This document shows, in pieces, positions 35,092-48,438 of a DNA stretch of 64,000 nt. Each line of letters starts with the position of its first letter. The stretch's first letter is position 1. The notes beneath the pieces are model-generated. The model was not told the DNA's origin. It searched no databases and was given only the letters and a program-made list of their open reading frames with translations. A program made the translations under genes and the position numbers. This DNA comes from Manduca sexta (taxonomy: Eukaryota > Arthropoda > Insecta > Lepidoptera > Sphingidae), in contig NC_051142.1 of the NCBI RefSeq assembly GCF_014839805.1, positions 1,798,001 to 1,862,000 of the forward strand. The letters run 5' to 3'.

Positions 35092-38000
35092 AACCGGAGT
35101 CTCTGTCCAGACGGATATTCATAATCAATGATAAATCACACATGCCAAATACCCTTACTCGAAAAAGCATAATGCCGACGGCACTGCTCCTCTGACCGTT
35201 CCTCGCCTACTCAAACACTGGAAATATAACGAAATCGAAAGAAAATACACGGCACAAACTGAATGTTCAATTAATTACTGTTTTGTTTCATTAAACACGG
35301 CGCATCGCAGCGGGCGGTTTAATTAAATCTCGTGCAATACACGTTGTTTCATACTTTTCAATATGGGCTTACGTATTAAGGAATCAATATTTGTATTTAT
35401 CAATACTAATATTATTGGGAATTAACTTTGGCTATCACTTTGCTAAGTTTTTGTCTATTTTCGCTCGACTGAATCGTTGCGGTACAACTTGTTAGGATGT
35501 TAGTCCATAGTTATAACAGGCTCAAATTATAACCTAAGCGCTTGTGGTTTTCGAAAACATGGAAAAATATTATTTGTCCAAGCTGGGCATTGAATCTCAT
35601 CTTTACATGCTCAGTACGTTCCCACTAAACGATACAGACCTTAATTGATATGATATATAAAAACCGTAATATCGTTTTGTTATTGCGGAATGTTTTCGAG
35701 GCAACGCGAGTGATTGATAGTGAATGAATGTCGACGTCGCGACGCTCTCATAGATACGTCAATAAATGTATTGAGCTGTCACAGCCGTGATATTGATGTT
35801 AGAGCGAGCAAAACCGCGGGAATAATCCCTTTTATTTTTATATTTGTTATACTGCCACAAGTGATACACTAACGGTCATGAGATTTTCGACCTTAAGCAT
35901 CCTCTCCTATCCGTCATCGCTTTAAGGTTCGGCGAAGATTCGTTGGGTATTGTGGTAGACTATGAATGATTTACAATATTTATAGCCAGTAGATAAGAAT
36001 ACATTTTGGAAAAGAAAATTATTATAATAAAATGTATATGTACTACCATTGTATTAATACGGTTTTTTTTTGTGTTTTGTATAATAATTGTTACTTTCGA
36101 ACAAACGATTTTTGTAAAGAATGTACCTTTTGATGAACAATCTGGTTGATCGTTTTGTCTCTGACTTATTTTTTTTAATAAGGAACAAAATATTTATTAG
36201 TTAAAACAATATTTAACTCTTTCAGTAATGCGTAAATTATGAACAAAATCGTAGCACTATAATTTTTAATTAGAATATACTCGTAAAGCAAAGGCAATAG
36301 TTGTTACGGTTGCACAATGAAGACAATCCATCTGTGTAGTTAGCGTTAGATGGCATAATCGAGTTCCCGCCGGGGATTAATTACACGCTCATACGATCGG
36401 GAAATGCATTGTGTTTCAACTGATTGCAGTCGGCTCGTCTGCGCAGCGCATTAGCTGTTACGGCGTTATTAGGACTCGCGCCACGTCACTGTTTAAATCC
36501 TATCTACGTTGATGATATTACCCATCATCATCGCTCTTGAACTGTAGGCCGATAGTTAGGTGTCCGGTGACGTTATCAATCGGCTGCACCAAATACATGA
36601 TACAATATGGCGCTATTGAAGCTCACAATACTTTTTTTCATAAAATTAATTTCTATTAGCTATTTAGTTGAAGATTAGTTAATTGTCGATATTGTAGTCA
36701 ATAGTAATTGTATTAAAAAGAAATATTGACTGCTATTTGTCGCCATTACATGTCGTGTTTCTAGTGCGATGGGTTAACAACGCGGCGTCTGTGCGACGCC
36801 TTACTGTACAGCCAGGACTGTATGTGACTTGTGAATTTATTTATTTAGTATATTATATTGAATAATAAAAATATTAGCGAGTGAGAGACGTACTCAATGT
36901 CTACTGTATAATTTTGTCATTTTACTGCTGAATATATTTTCAAGCTTTAACTGGCTGTTTGACTTTTATCACCTTGGATTTCTATATTTTCTTAGAACTG
37001 AATGATAAGTTGAATAGGCGAGTAATTCTCCCGATCTGGGCATTCGCTGACAAATGATGTCGGAAATATCAATAATTAAAATTGACTGCCTGTTCCACAC
37101 GCAATTGCTTGTGCTATATAGTACAAGATTTTTTCACCCTAACCTATTTATTTCAATCTGGTATTTTAGTGCCTATTTTTACTGTCATTTATGACTTCCA
37201 GTTGAAAAAACTGAACGAAATCACCTTTCCAATTACTTTATTAATCGACCAATTAATTGCCCATATCAGTGTCTTCTTTTGTTAATAGAACAAGAAGAAA
37301 GAGACAAAGCAGGGGTTAATTAGAATACCTATATTGCATACCTATGCATAAACATAAAGGACATGGAATCAGTGGCCAGTCCTATATTTGGAAAATAGGA
37401 CTCTCGCCTGTTACCATCATGTGCAGCGAAGTTGCGGGGCCATGATAAAATATAAAAGAACTACTGTACAAATCTAAACTCATTATTATCCAAAGTTTAT
37501 CGCAGATACGATTAGCTGTCAGGGACGAAACATTGTTAAACTTGTTTCAATTTCTTTTACGGTGCGTCTTTTTGAAGTTTATAAATGATAAAAACCGCTG
37601 AAGCGGATGACTTCATGCCGGGAGTTTTACTCATTTATAGTTGGTACCATTTGTTAATTTGCAAAGTTTGTGGCGCGAAACAATCCCGGGAAGTCGTGGG
37701 CGTAAGGCAACGTGCTGCTACTATTATTTTTATAGAAACGAAAAGATTCGAGCACGTCTCTTTCCTAAATGGCCATAAATAGTAGTGACCACAACAAACG
37801 ACTTCTAATTACACAGCTCTGTATGCTACTGAGCTGTTGGAACTTCATGTCACTGCGAACTAACAACAAGAATAGTGTTATTCAGCAGGATTTCGCACAA
37901 AATTATTTAGTAGTATCGTTTTTATAGGCACGTGTGCGTGTGTCTTCAGAAGAGCCACCAGTTATTATATATTCACTGAGATTCAACAACAAAATAATAA

Positions 38001-39140
38001 CGTGCGGTTTCTTTTGTATATACATTTTATTGATTACATCGACGAGACAGGGCAACTTTTTGTATTTATTGAGAGAGTTTGGAATGCCTAAACAAGGATC
38101 GAGGCGACCCACTTACTAAAATTATTTTTATGTACAGATTTGTAATAAACCGCTTGTTTTGGTATTTGTTTTGGAGATAATCATGAATTTATTTAGTTAG
38201 TAGTTTACGTGTAACGCTCAAATTATTTGGCGCAAGGAACAAAGGAACCAATCATATTTAATTAGAAATATGGTTTATAATATTCATTAGTAACCGGGCG
38301 AAAAGCATTTTTGAAGGCGCAGTCACGTTACTATACCATCCGAGTTCATTTGACCGCTGCGGCGAGCATGCTCGATAGCTTGTATACACATCCTCGCTTT
38401 ATTAAACATTCTTCAGATACTGCACGTGTTTTTCTTTCCAGAAAACAGATGTGTTCTAAAGCTAAAAGAATTTTATAAAGCTGTTTTTGTATTGACTATG
38501 CTTTCTGGTGATTCGATCGGATAGCGAATGTACAATCTGCCATAAAATAACTGGACAAATTTAAAACTGCAAATCGTGTGTACATGTTAAGTTTCATTAT
38601 AATATTTTTTTTATTTTTGTGAAATAAATCCCTTTTATTTTATTTACGTGAAAAATAATGTATCGGAAATTTGATGTTTCGAATTTGATTGACTGTTTAT
38701 GTGGGTGATTGTACATATTGTGGAAAACAAACATACTGGCTTATCCCAGCTAATCGATTTACTCAGCTAGAGCAGGTACGTACATTCAGATAAGCAGTTA
38801 TCAATTTGACGATCATCTTGGATAGAGAATTTCTTTGCTATTTGACCGCACTGGGCTTAGAGTAAAGAAGAACAAAAAATATATCTATAAAGATCGTATG
38901 CCACGGAAAGGCTACATCGACTCTTAATTTGCGGCGAAAATGTTGAATAAGCAGCCCGCGGGTCTTTGTTTACTGGCCGGCTATTATATGTTCACAGGGA
39001 TACTCACGGGCCGTGGTCTCGCGGGCGAAACGGATGAGAATAGGCGGTAGGACAATGTAATGGTACTATTACAAGACAAATAGCAGCCACGAGTTGTCAA
39101 TAATTAGTTTTCATACCATTCATGTGCACCATGTAATTGT
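35092..39140. other. Gene-free stretch
   Basis: No coding frame or repeat is securely recognised. At 37370-37445 'gtggccagtcctatatttgg', 'aaaataggactctcgcctgt' and 'gcagcgaagttgcggggcca' look like a dispersed repeat that I cannot name. Confidence 0.4.
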
Positions 39141-39141
39141 T

Positions 39142-39620
39142 TAAATAAAATAAAATAAAATAAATACTTTATTTATCACGTAGGCGAACAAAGTTGCACT
39201 TATGATACGTCAAAACAAAGCATAAGAATAATTATTATTTCTAAACAACTATTAAAATTACTTATATAACTATGGACATTTTAAATTAGGGATAAAGTTT
39301 ATACAAAAGACAAGGTACAAACCGAAGTAACCAGCTCGGGCTGGCAAGTAGGGGAAATAGAAGGGTAACGCGTCGCGATCCTCACCGGCGAGGACATGAG
39401 CCCTAGCCTAGCTAACCTACCAGCCTTTCACTAGCTACCTAAGTGATGACTACCCGAAGAAGAAAGGCAGAAAGAAACTCCGGGCTTTCTTTTTTGCCAT
39501 CAATTGTTCAGTACTTCTTTTGTATTTTTTTTCCAAGTCTTTCTTGTACATAGTCACAATAGTTATATAAGCTAATGCACGCACATCACCGTTAACATGG
39601 GATAAGATGAAATCCAATCG
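39142..39620 (-). mobile_element. LINE 3' untranslated region, copy 1
   Basis: On the minus strand it ends 'gtgcaactttgttcgcctac' and 'gtgataaataaagta' followed by (TTTTA)n, the simple tail, at plus-strand 39142-39165. Conserved blocks with 56440-56950 include 'agctcgggctggca', 'aacgcgtcgcgatcctcacc', 'gctaacctaccagcctttca', 'gatgactacccgaagaagaa' and 'gctaatgcacgcacatcacc'. Sequence up to about 39835 may belong to the same insertion. There is no recognisable coding part, so this is a 5'-truncated LINE; clade not determined. Confidence 0.75.
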
Positions 39621-39835
39621 ACTAAACCTGGAGCGGCATAAAATAAAATAATATAATTTAAATTACATTTGCAATCCTGCTCATAAAATAACAGTCTGTT
39701 CTGTAAAAAATCGTATGAACTGGCAGTGTCTGCGTTGTGCCTTAGCAGGAACGGGAGTTTTATAAACAATGTCTCTCGATAATATTTTATTATTTTATTG
39801 AAGAATATTGGCGAAAATTGTGTTGAACGCGTCAC

Positions 39836-41711
39836 TGCGGATGTTTACGTCCCGCCACCGTGATGGATAGTGAACGAGAGTCGGTCGGCGACAGCTACGG
39901 CCGTCCATATTGTATACAAATATATTGTGCCGTCATAGCTTACTGATTTCAGCTAGGTTGATTGCTTTCTGAACTCTAGGGCTGTCACCTATAAAAACCT
40001 GCCGATTCCAGACTTTGCAATACTGATACGTGTTTAACCATATGAATTCGAATTGCAATAATAAGTAATATTATATTCTATCTGAATTAAAATTAAAAAA
40101 ATATTTAATTGTTTCAGATATAAGTAAGGTACAGAAAACCAATCTTTGGTTATTTTTGTAACAGCCCGACTAGTTGATATCTGGATCATATAAATACAGA
40201 AAACAAGTATAAAGTGAGTATTTTTATATTCTTATTTTTATTTATTTTCACATACAACTATTTTACAGGTAATAACCAATACATTAGTGCAGCACAGTAG
40301 TTACTATTTTATTTTGTTTTATATTATTAAGCGATTTAATTATTTGAACGCATCCCTAGCGACATGACATGCCGTTGTTTTATCGTAAAATGTAAATCCG
40401 ACGGGGGTAGTTCCGTATTGACAGTTCTAGATCGACAGCTAGTCTCGACGACACTTCCGCCCGGACATGCGGACAATAACCTTGTCAATCAATCTGTCTA
40501 GGTACACTTACTACCTACTCAGCGGTTACACTAGAGTGTAACGCATACAGTCAACGACATCTGTGATTTAATTCTTAACTCGAGAATAAATATTCTCCAA
40601 TTAAGAATAAAACTCTGTAAATACAGAGTTTTATTTTTAACCGACATCAAAAAAAGGAAGAGGTTATTTATATAACTGAAATCAAAGTGACTCCAAAGTC
40701 TGGAATTTGTATTGTTTGTTTAAGTTGTGATAAAGTAGTTGTATGTTATAAAATCATATACAATTTTTTTATTTTGAACTTTCATAGCATAGTTTTTTCG
40801 ACAATGAAAGGGATTGGGATTTTTACACACGACTGATTCGGAATGTTGTTTTTGTTCGAGACTGTGCTGCTACACTGGAATATTAGACGTTTAAAATTTC
40901 GGTGAAAAATTAAGTAGTAAAGGACTTTCTAAGAAGCCATTCATTTGCTCAAGCCCATGCCGTTAAATTACGCAAGGGTTAGACAGAGTTCTTTTCGAAT
41001 CGGAAATGTAATACAAATTTAAGTTGCCCAACCTAGAAATCGTCATCTCTTCTCATGGTGAGGTGAGGTAACATCAACGGTACTTATCACCCAAAGAAGT
41101 GAGTTTTACCAATATTGCACTATCCTCGCTACCGTTTAAAATTCTCAGTCATTATACCGGAATTAATGTCCATTAAATGAAATAGATATAAAATATCAAA
41201 ACCCGTGTTAGTTAATTGCGTTAAACAAAACGGCGTCCGTTTGGGGTGAATCAATATGAGTGCGAGGGAGGCGGGTGGAGCGTGGGACGCGAGGTCTTCG
41301 GCATGATTTATTGCAGCTGGTCACGTGCCGCAAACAGAGCCTCTTATGGTTCATTTAGAACATCGGCGAATAACTTTGTGAATAATTCGTGTACGAATAT
41401 ATGATTATGCATTATGAATAACAAATACATCCGAATAAGCTGTAACACGACGCGTTCTTGCTCGTCTGCACTCGGAGAGTATATAAATCGCGGGTTACAC
41501 TTAAATTTATCCGTGGTTCAATAAAAAACCTTTTTTAAGACTCTCTTGTGTTGTAAAGACGGTAGGCCGTATAGCTCGTGTGCCTTCGCCGAACTTATTA
41601 ACATACTTGGGCCACATAATAATATGGTAAAAATCTAGCCGCTTCACGTTACTTGGTAAGCTGGTGTTCATCTAATTAACGTTTTTAGTTATTGTTCTGT
41701 ATTTAGTATAA
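39836..41711. other. Gene-free stretch
   Basis: It contains one small hairpin (40601-40640, listed separately). No coding frame or named repeat. Confidence 0.4.
40601..40640. repeat. 18-bp hairpin
   Basis: 40601-40618 (ttaagaataaaactctgt) pairs with 40623-40640 with one mismatch around a four-base AAAT loop. Confidence 0.8.
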
Positions 41712-41880
41712 TGTCGGTATAATTCTGGTGATTTTTACCAGACCGGCGTTCTGTGGATGCGAGCCTATCTTTCTGGAACTAGACAATCTCATGAAATTCA
41801 AGTATGATTCGAAAATATAGATAGAATTTGGATTTTCCGACTTAAGATTCGAACACCACACTTTTCTCAGTCTATTGGTA
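41712..41880 (-). mobile_element. Dispersed SINE-like repeat
   Basis: On the minus strand 'gttcgaatcttaagtcggaa' carries a B-box-like GTTCGAATC, then 'tctagttccagaaagatagg', 'ctcgcatccacagaacgccg' and 'caccagaattataccgac'. The last block recurs at 16230 and 19858. The arrangement suggests a tRNA-derived SINE distinct from the one at 48439. Confidence 0.5.
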
Positions 41881-42075
41881 GCGTTAAAGCAGTTAAGCGA
41901 TTAATATTTAATATTACAGGTTATTTTACTTAGTCAAGGTTGTAATTTGTATTGAAAATACAAACAAGTCTCTTTTGGAATATCTAGAGCAGAATAATCA
42001 ACATAATATTAGCATAAAGCTACTGGCAGTTCGTTTTTATTGAAAAAACAACCATTCCTATTTTTATTAATATTA

Positions 42076-42125
42076 TAAAGTAGCTTTTGCTCCCAGCTCC
42101 GCCCGTATACAAGATAAAATCCTCA
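42076..42125 (-). mobile_element. Head fragment of the dispersed short element
   Basis: 'gtagcttttgctcccagctc' and 'cgcccgtatacaagataaaa' match the head of the element at 7225, in the same sense. The rest is absent. Confidence 0.45.
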
Positions 42126-42369
42126 CATCTTCCAACACAACATTCAATATAATATAATTGAACAATGTTATACACAAGGAGATTGTGTCGCGGTCTCATC
42201 AGACGACATTCTTCCCGTCGTTGACATTTTTTTGCGTTGTGACAGCAGCGTTCCCGTTCGCCACTTCTCCTGCGATTTGCTCTCACTGATTGCCTCGGGT
42301 TTGCAACACAATCCCGCTCAAGTAACGCTGCATATAAATCATTTTTTATTCGTGAGATGTAGATGTCAT

Positions 42370-42512
42370 ATAACTTTTGATCGCGGTTCTGCCCACAAAT
42401 GACTGGTCGGGATAAAATCCTCGCTATATATTTTCTCGGGATAAATAACCTATGTACTTCCCAGGGTGCAAAATTATTTCCATACCAAACCTTATTAGCT
42501 TAATATTTTATT
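42370..42512 (-). mobile_element. Dispersed lepidopteran short element, partial
   Basis: 'ataacttttgatcgcggttc' and 'gcccacaaatg' begin it, followed by 'gggataaaatcctcgctata', 'ataacctatgtacttcccag', 'ggtgcaaaattatttccata' and 'ccaaaccttattagc'. The order matches 7225-7435. It is the second of two partial copies within 450 bases. Confidence 0.6.
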
Positions 42513-45484
42513 AACCCATAAACAACATTATTTTTTCTTTTTACATTTGATTTTAAACTTTTTAATCGAAATGAAATAAAAGAAAATAAGTAGGAGGGGA
42601 CCAATTCGATGTGTTAAGTTTTTTTTTAAAATGTTTATTACCTTTTATTAACCGATTTAGATTTTTTTGCATACTAAGCTATGAATGTTAATGTTTAATT
42701 AGCACCGACTCTAAAATTGTTAGCCACGTATTTGTATATAGGTAATGTTAAATCATTTGTTGATTTTGTAAATCCTTGCGTTTGAAGCTACCTATATGTA
42801 GAGTAAAAGTAATTTCTGAAATATAAATGTTACAGTTCATATTCACATGAATATCATACGTGTGCCAAGCGGCGGTCTAAAACCCCGGCGCGTGATAATA
42901 AGGCTCATTTCCCTCCCAAAGTATCTGAGGTTCTTTAATTAAAACTCCGTGGCACGGGACGGTGTTTTAAAAAGAAATCCATCAAGTTTCGACGTGCTCG
43001 AACCTTTGTAGCGGACAAAAAAGCTTTTTATTTTGTTAAAAGCGTTCGAGTATTTAATTGGTAGCTGGCAGCTGTTTTTAATAAATCTATCCGTTTTACA
43101 AGGTACTGTACAGCTGACGTCGGTCTTTATGTCCGGCAAGTTTTATTGTTGTTATTGAACGATGAACCAAGCAACTAGGTGCGCTCTGTGCGGCCAACAC
43201 GTACAAAGCATTAGCACTTATACAGGAAACTCTAGCGTACTACTGCTACCTATTAAACAATGGCCGGACAGAGCACGTAATTACACACAATCATATTTCA
43301 CGAATGCGGTTGTGACCAAGCGGGTAACGCTGTACCCGGTTATAATGGCAGTTTGTGTGTGTGCGTGCATCGCGGGAGGCTTGACAGACCATTAGTACCA
43401 ATAAACGCTAGCTGCGGGTTGTCCCAAATTAATGAATGTCCGACGAGGACGTTGCTGTCCGGAGATGTCTGAAAGTCCGGTAATTTGGCGAGATTGTCCG
43501 GTAGGTAAGTACCCGGCGCGGAATCCCGCTGTCAATGTAAGGCTGGTATTTGTCACGGCTTCTCGATGTCGTCCTGACTACAACATTGCCTTAAACAAAC
43601 GCTAGGAAATTGGGATTTACAACACAGTGTTCCGAAAAAAAAATATTACCTATTACAACATAATTTTACTTAAATCTTTGTGATTCGAGAGATTTATAAT
43701 ACAGATCTCGCTTGTTCAGTGCGTGTTTATGTGTCCGCCTCGCCTGATAGCAGTACGGATTAAGTTAAGTACTCCATCTTATTCACTTATAAGCTCGAAA
43801 AAAAAAATTGCACTCAGAATGCTTGAGACTTAACACTCTCGGCATCTTTACCTCGCTTCAATTAAAATTGCAGTGGAGCTAGTCTTGAATATCGGGTGCA
43901 GGAACGGGCACACTTATACCACAAGATAAGAACCTCGAGTCCTTGACCGCCGGTTATTTCCTATCGTTTAAAATACAGCCGTATTTATTAGGTTATGTAC
44001 TCAGTTCAACTTATTTACTTTTAATTACCGTTACTCAAATACCATAGTTGTTTATCTTTAATGTAAATTGTTCGGGATCATCTTGATTTATAATTCGGAA
44101 TATTGTCTGATAAAATACAAGAGCGTTCGTGGGAAGCTAGAGGTACGGTTATTTATGGCTGGTTTATTGTTTTAAACTTTGGTTTGAGTTTTTCATAAAA
44201 TCTATTTATTAATCGATAATATATGTATTTCATTGCATTGATAGCCGCGGATCTCTATTATCGTAATCAGGGTCAGGCGAGTCCAAGTTTTTAATCGATT
44301 GGAGGCATTACTTGAAAAGGCTTATCCTTAGTGTGAAGTCGAATCTTCACAAAGTTATGACTAATTCTATAGTCGTACATATCAAAATTATAATCATTTA
44401 AGAGGTTAAGTGTGTAAGTCCGTTTGTAGTCGATAACATAATATGTGGTAATTTACTAAAACTTTTCACATTTTACCATATATGTCCTTGAATAATAAAT
44501 GCTCTATTTTATTTTGAGTTACATGAGAGACGCGAGGAGACTTGCGAACTAAAGCTACCAGTTAATGTCAGAAATGAGTTCCCTATATAACAGTGTTCAT
44601 CGACTAATGGCACTGTATTGTTAACATTAATGAGTAAAATAAACAGACAAGTTCTTTTGTTAGTGTTATTTACAATCGTTATTTAGAGCGATGTGCGTGT
44701 GATGTCTGCCCTTACATTACGGCGCGCGTCGCGTTGTTTACACGCTGTCGCGGTTTATTGATGGTCGGGATATCTCTTTATGGATTCCCCCGAACATAAA
44801 GTCAAAGGAAGTAGGAAGCAAGTATATGATTGTAATGAGAGTCCGTCTGGATTTTTTTAACGATTTCAAAGGATGGTGTTTCATTTTTTTTTTAACAACT
44901 CAATGATGAAATAAGAAAGTCGTCCCATATGTCGATATTAAATATTATTTTAAGGTGGATATTAAACAATAGCTACTTCAATACAAAATTAGAATTTAAA
45001 ATCACCGCACCGAAATCCGTTCATACTTCATAACTTAAAACGAGTTCCAAGTCACCTATATGTAACTGATCCACCATACCAAAGAAATAGCAGTGACTGC
45101 ATACTTACTGCGGAAATAGATAAAGTGTTGCACCTACAGACGGACTCGCGTACATATAAAGCAAGTAGGTACGGCCGTGTTCGACGAGTACAAATAGGAC
45201 TATTAACATCCCGCCCACGGCGCCCGCGGCGTGTCGACGGCTACGCATTAACCTCGGAGACGACAGACGACACCCTCGCCTTGAGCACTAACACTGCGTA
45301 TACGATAGCTGGCCTTGTAAACACCTATTCGACAGATGTGATTGAAAGCTTTGCTTGGAATTCTATATAAGTACATATAGTTAGGTTGATTATGGGGCGT
45401 TATAAGTTTAAGGTATGTATCTGTGTCTCTGTGTATTTGTCTGTAGGTCTGTCTGTGGCATCGTTGTTCCCAATCGAATGGACC
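42513..45484. other. Gene-free stretch
   Basis: No coding frame is recognised. Four GTCCG words at 43438, 43457, 43475 and 43496, spaced 18-21 bases, are noted as a finding. The frame at 43162-43395 is short and motif-free. Confidence 0.4.
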
Positions 45485-47731
45485 TGAGGCCCTACTTCGA
45501 AAAACGAACATCGAAACGTCGTTCCGAAACGAAGAAACGACGAACTTCGGATTTAACCCTACTACCAAATTACTTCGGATCCGTCATCGTTACTTTCGGA
45601 ACCATAAACAATCGTTCGAATGGAAATATTGTGTCGGATTAGAGAAGTGTATCTTCAAAAACCGTAAATTTCTACCTATCATGACCTTCTTGTGAAATAA
45701 ACATATAAGTTGGATGTCTAATTAGGTTTTCTGCAATACAACTATATTATTTCATAACTCTAAATATTTACTAGTTACAATAAAACAAATATTTTTGCTG
45801 ATTTTGCAATATACAGTCTTATTGCATTGTGTTTAATCTGTGGAATATTAGATTTTTGACACTTGATGGACATTGACAAGTGACTGGAGAAAATCACAAC
45901 AAATTAGAATTGTAATTTACAAGTAAAATTATTTATTGTATTGGTAAGTATATTAATAAAATGTTATTTGCTCGCTTTAAACAAATGATCTTTTTCATTG
46001 CAAAGGCAGTTATTGTGTAACAAGCAAATTCTTTTGGTTTGATCTATTTAAGAAATCATTAGTTTTGCCCATCGATATACACAACGGGTTTTTACAGGAT
46101 TTTACGGTAAAATTTATTGAATCTTTGTGTGAATTTTATTATTTTTATCCCAGTAGGAATACGAACCACCATTATTTATGCACCCTGTGTTAGGATGTTT
46201 ACAACAAACAATTAACATTTTTGAAATTAAACTAATTTTCGGATTCTATCGCGGTATTAGTATTTTATTTTCTCCCGACGTTTCGAAGACTTTGCAGCCT
46301 TCATGGTCATGACATTCGCGTAAACATAAGAAATCATTAATTAACATTTTTCTTATGATTCCACCTAACAGTTTCAAGGAGAGTACGACGACAAGTGCAC
46401 CCAGCGACATAGGCGTACCTCTAATCGGGTCCTTCGCATTGACTGAACTGATAAAAGAAGTACTGGAGGGGATTCTGAGAGAGTTAAAAGAAATGAATTA
46501 AAAAAACTAATATAAAAATTATTGTAATAATGTTTTATTTTCCGATAACATATATTTGGTAGTTCATCTTCCATGCGTGATGTAATGTTGGTTATGGCAA
46601 CTCTAGCGAGTTGGTAGTCGTTTAATTATTCAATTCAGAAACAAGAAAACATATTATGTTTAAAGTCTAATAAATTCAAAGTCATAGGCACTTTTTACAA
46701 AGGATGGCATAAAATTCATAAGTTTTCTTATGGTTATATGGGTGCAGTCAATGCAACCACATATGCCTGGAATTTCATATTTATGACAAAATGAAAAATT
46801 ATTAGTGACTTGTTTAACCTAAGTAAATAAAGTCTTGAAATTTATTTTAAATTAAAGGCTAATGCTTTGTAGATGATTATTTGGTACTTTCGATGAATTA
46901 TTAATAATTATTAACTCACTGTTTTTTTATAAGAGTCCTTTCTTGTTGGTTTTGTGGAAATTTTATAAATTTAGTCAATATATAAGGCTGACTCAGACAC
47001 TTGCCTGAGGCACTCAGAGACTGTTTGCTGGGCCATGGACCCATCTATACTTAGTTCCACAGCTCCCTAACAACTCATGGCATAAAAATGTAGTGCAGTC
47101 AAAATATGAAATTATCAGACAAATATTATATACATTTTAGTACAATGCATCAAAAAACAAAAACAAGATCATTAAGACGTTAAGAATACTACAATACTAA
47201 TACCAGCTAGGTTCTTGAGAAAGGTAGAAAGTAATATTTCTTCCGTAGCTTACCTTATTGGTAGTATCACTTCCCCGTATATGTTCTTTGGAGGAATCAG
47301 TGGAACTATGTCCTCGCAGATGGTTTCAAAAAAGGGTGGTAAAGTCCTTTAAGTTCTTACAAATTCCATGTTATGAAGGTTTTACGCAGTTAGAGACGCT
47401 TCCAACTTCGCTCAACACTTTCCTCTCGCAACAATTCTTCATACAGGAGTTATTGAGCAATTTTAAAACCTCTGAAGTACCAAACGAAAATCAAACGAAA
47501 GGCTTAGAGCTTTCGTAAAATTGACGCTAAAATCCGAACGAAGAAACGATGTATTTTATGTCAAATGTGTTTTCATAGTGCGGTCGACGAAAGTAAAAAT
47601 GTCATAAGTGTCAAAATCCGATTACGGATCCGTCGTCGAATCCGTCATCGAATCCGAAACACTTCGTAGTAACAAAATGTACGATCCGTCATCCGAAACT
47701 ACGGATTTCGTTTTTCGAAGTAGACTCTCTG
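45485..47731. mobile_element. Probable DNA transposon with inverted termini
   Basis: 45492-45508 (ctacttcgaaaaacgaa) is the exact reverse complement of 47707-47723, and the outer bases are partly alike (gagg/gaga). Each end is followed inward by 150-200 bases rich in CGAAAC, CGGATCCGTC and TTCGGA words (45509-45645 and 47530-47700), a typical subterminal pattern. I see no clear target-site duplication and no convincing transposase. A minus-strand stretch near 47265-47345 (ETICEDIVPLIPPKNIYGEV) is suggestive but short. A Penelope fragment lies inside (46221-46330). The two ends could instead be separate copies of a small element. Confidence 0.45.
46221..46330 (-). mobile_element. Penelope-like element terminal sequence, fragment
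   Basis: 'ttaaactaattttcggattc', 'tatcgcggtattag', 'tctcccgacgtttcgaagac' and 'tttgcagccttcatggtcat' match one half of the palindrome at 31677. The last 19 bases (46312-46330) are an exact inverted match to 31649-31667, the sequence flanking that palindrome. Confidence 0.65.
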
Positions 47732-48280
47732 ATGTGATCGAGGATCGAGACGTTTCCTAGATATAATTTAGAAAGATCTATTCAGAGGTTTGAAGATAGT
47801 AGCAGCTTTTTTGCTACTTTCCATGTCCCATAGATTTGATATTCAAAAAGGCCCACGGTGGGGAATATAGTCATTTTGAAAGATTTAAATATAAATTTAA
47901 GAGATATTGAGAGCAATGTGAAGAGTTCGCGAGCTTCGTATATAACTATTCGTAGTATAACTATACGTATTTTTTAGGTTCCTCGCGGGAGGTTCCATTG
48001 TTCGCGGCTATTGTCTCTGTCCGCGAAACGCAGCGACGACTCCGCGCACTTTGTTTTAAATATTACAATATACGGAACGAAATGTACGGAAATATATTTT
48101 TTTATACAAAAAGTAACGAGGCGAGCTTTCGATGGGCCACGATTGCCTATAAACAGTAACAATCCTCTGATTTTATAAGTTGGGGATGGCACTGCCTAGT
48201 GCACATTCACGTTGACGTTAATTGATATGATACCCGGTAATTATACGGAGTACATTATCATTTAGATATACAAGTTTATA
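47732..48280. other. Gene-free stretch before the hAT-type element
   Basis: It includes a GC-richer patch at 47978-48050. No coding frame or repeat recognised. Confidence 0.4.
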
Positions 48281-48288
48281 GGACATAC
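48281..48288. repeat. 8-bp target-site duplication, left
   Basis: GGACATAC, repeated at 49202-49209 on the other side of the element. Eight bases is the hAT-superfamily length. Confidence 0.9.
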
Positions 48289-48302
48289 TAGTGATGTAAC
48301 GA

Positions 48303-48376
48303 ATATTCGCATTCGCATTCGTATTCGCGAATATTCGCATATTTTTGGATATTCGCATTCGCATTCGCATTCGCAA
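48303..48376. repeat. (ATTCGC)n array at the left end of the hAT element
   Basis: At least nine ATTCGC or near-identical units in two clusters separated by 'gaatattcgcatatttttgg'. A shorter array with the same word is at 49149-49171 near the right end, with the inverse GCGAATG at both ends. Confidence 0.85.
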
Positions 48377-48438
48377 AATTTCTGCGAATGTTTTGCGAAT
48401 GTCAATATCAGAAAAAAATTTTTTGAAGATAATAATAG

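Noticed and set aside
48303..48376. CRISPR-like short repeats
   Set aside because: These are contiguous ATTCGC words without spacers, at a DNA transposon end, in a eukaryotic genome.
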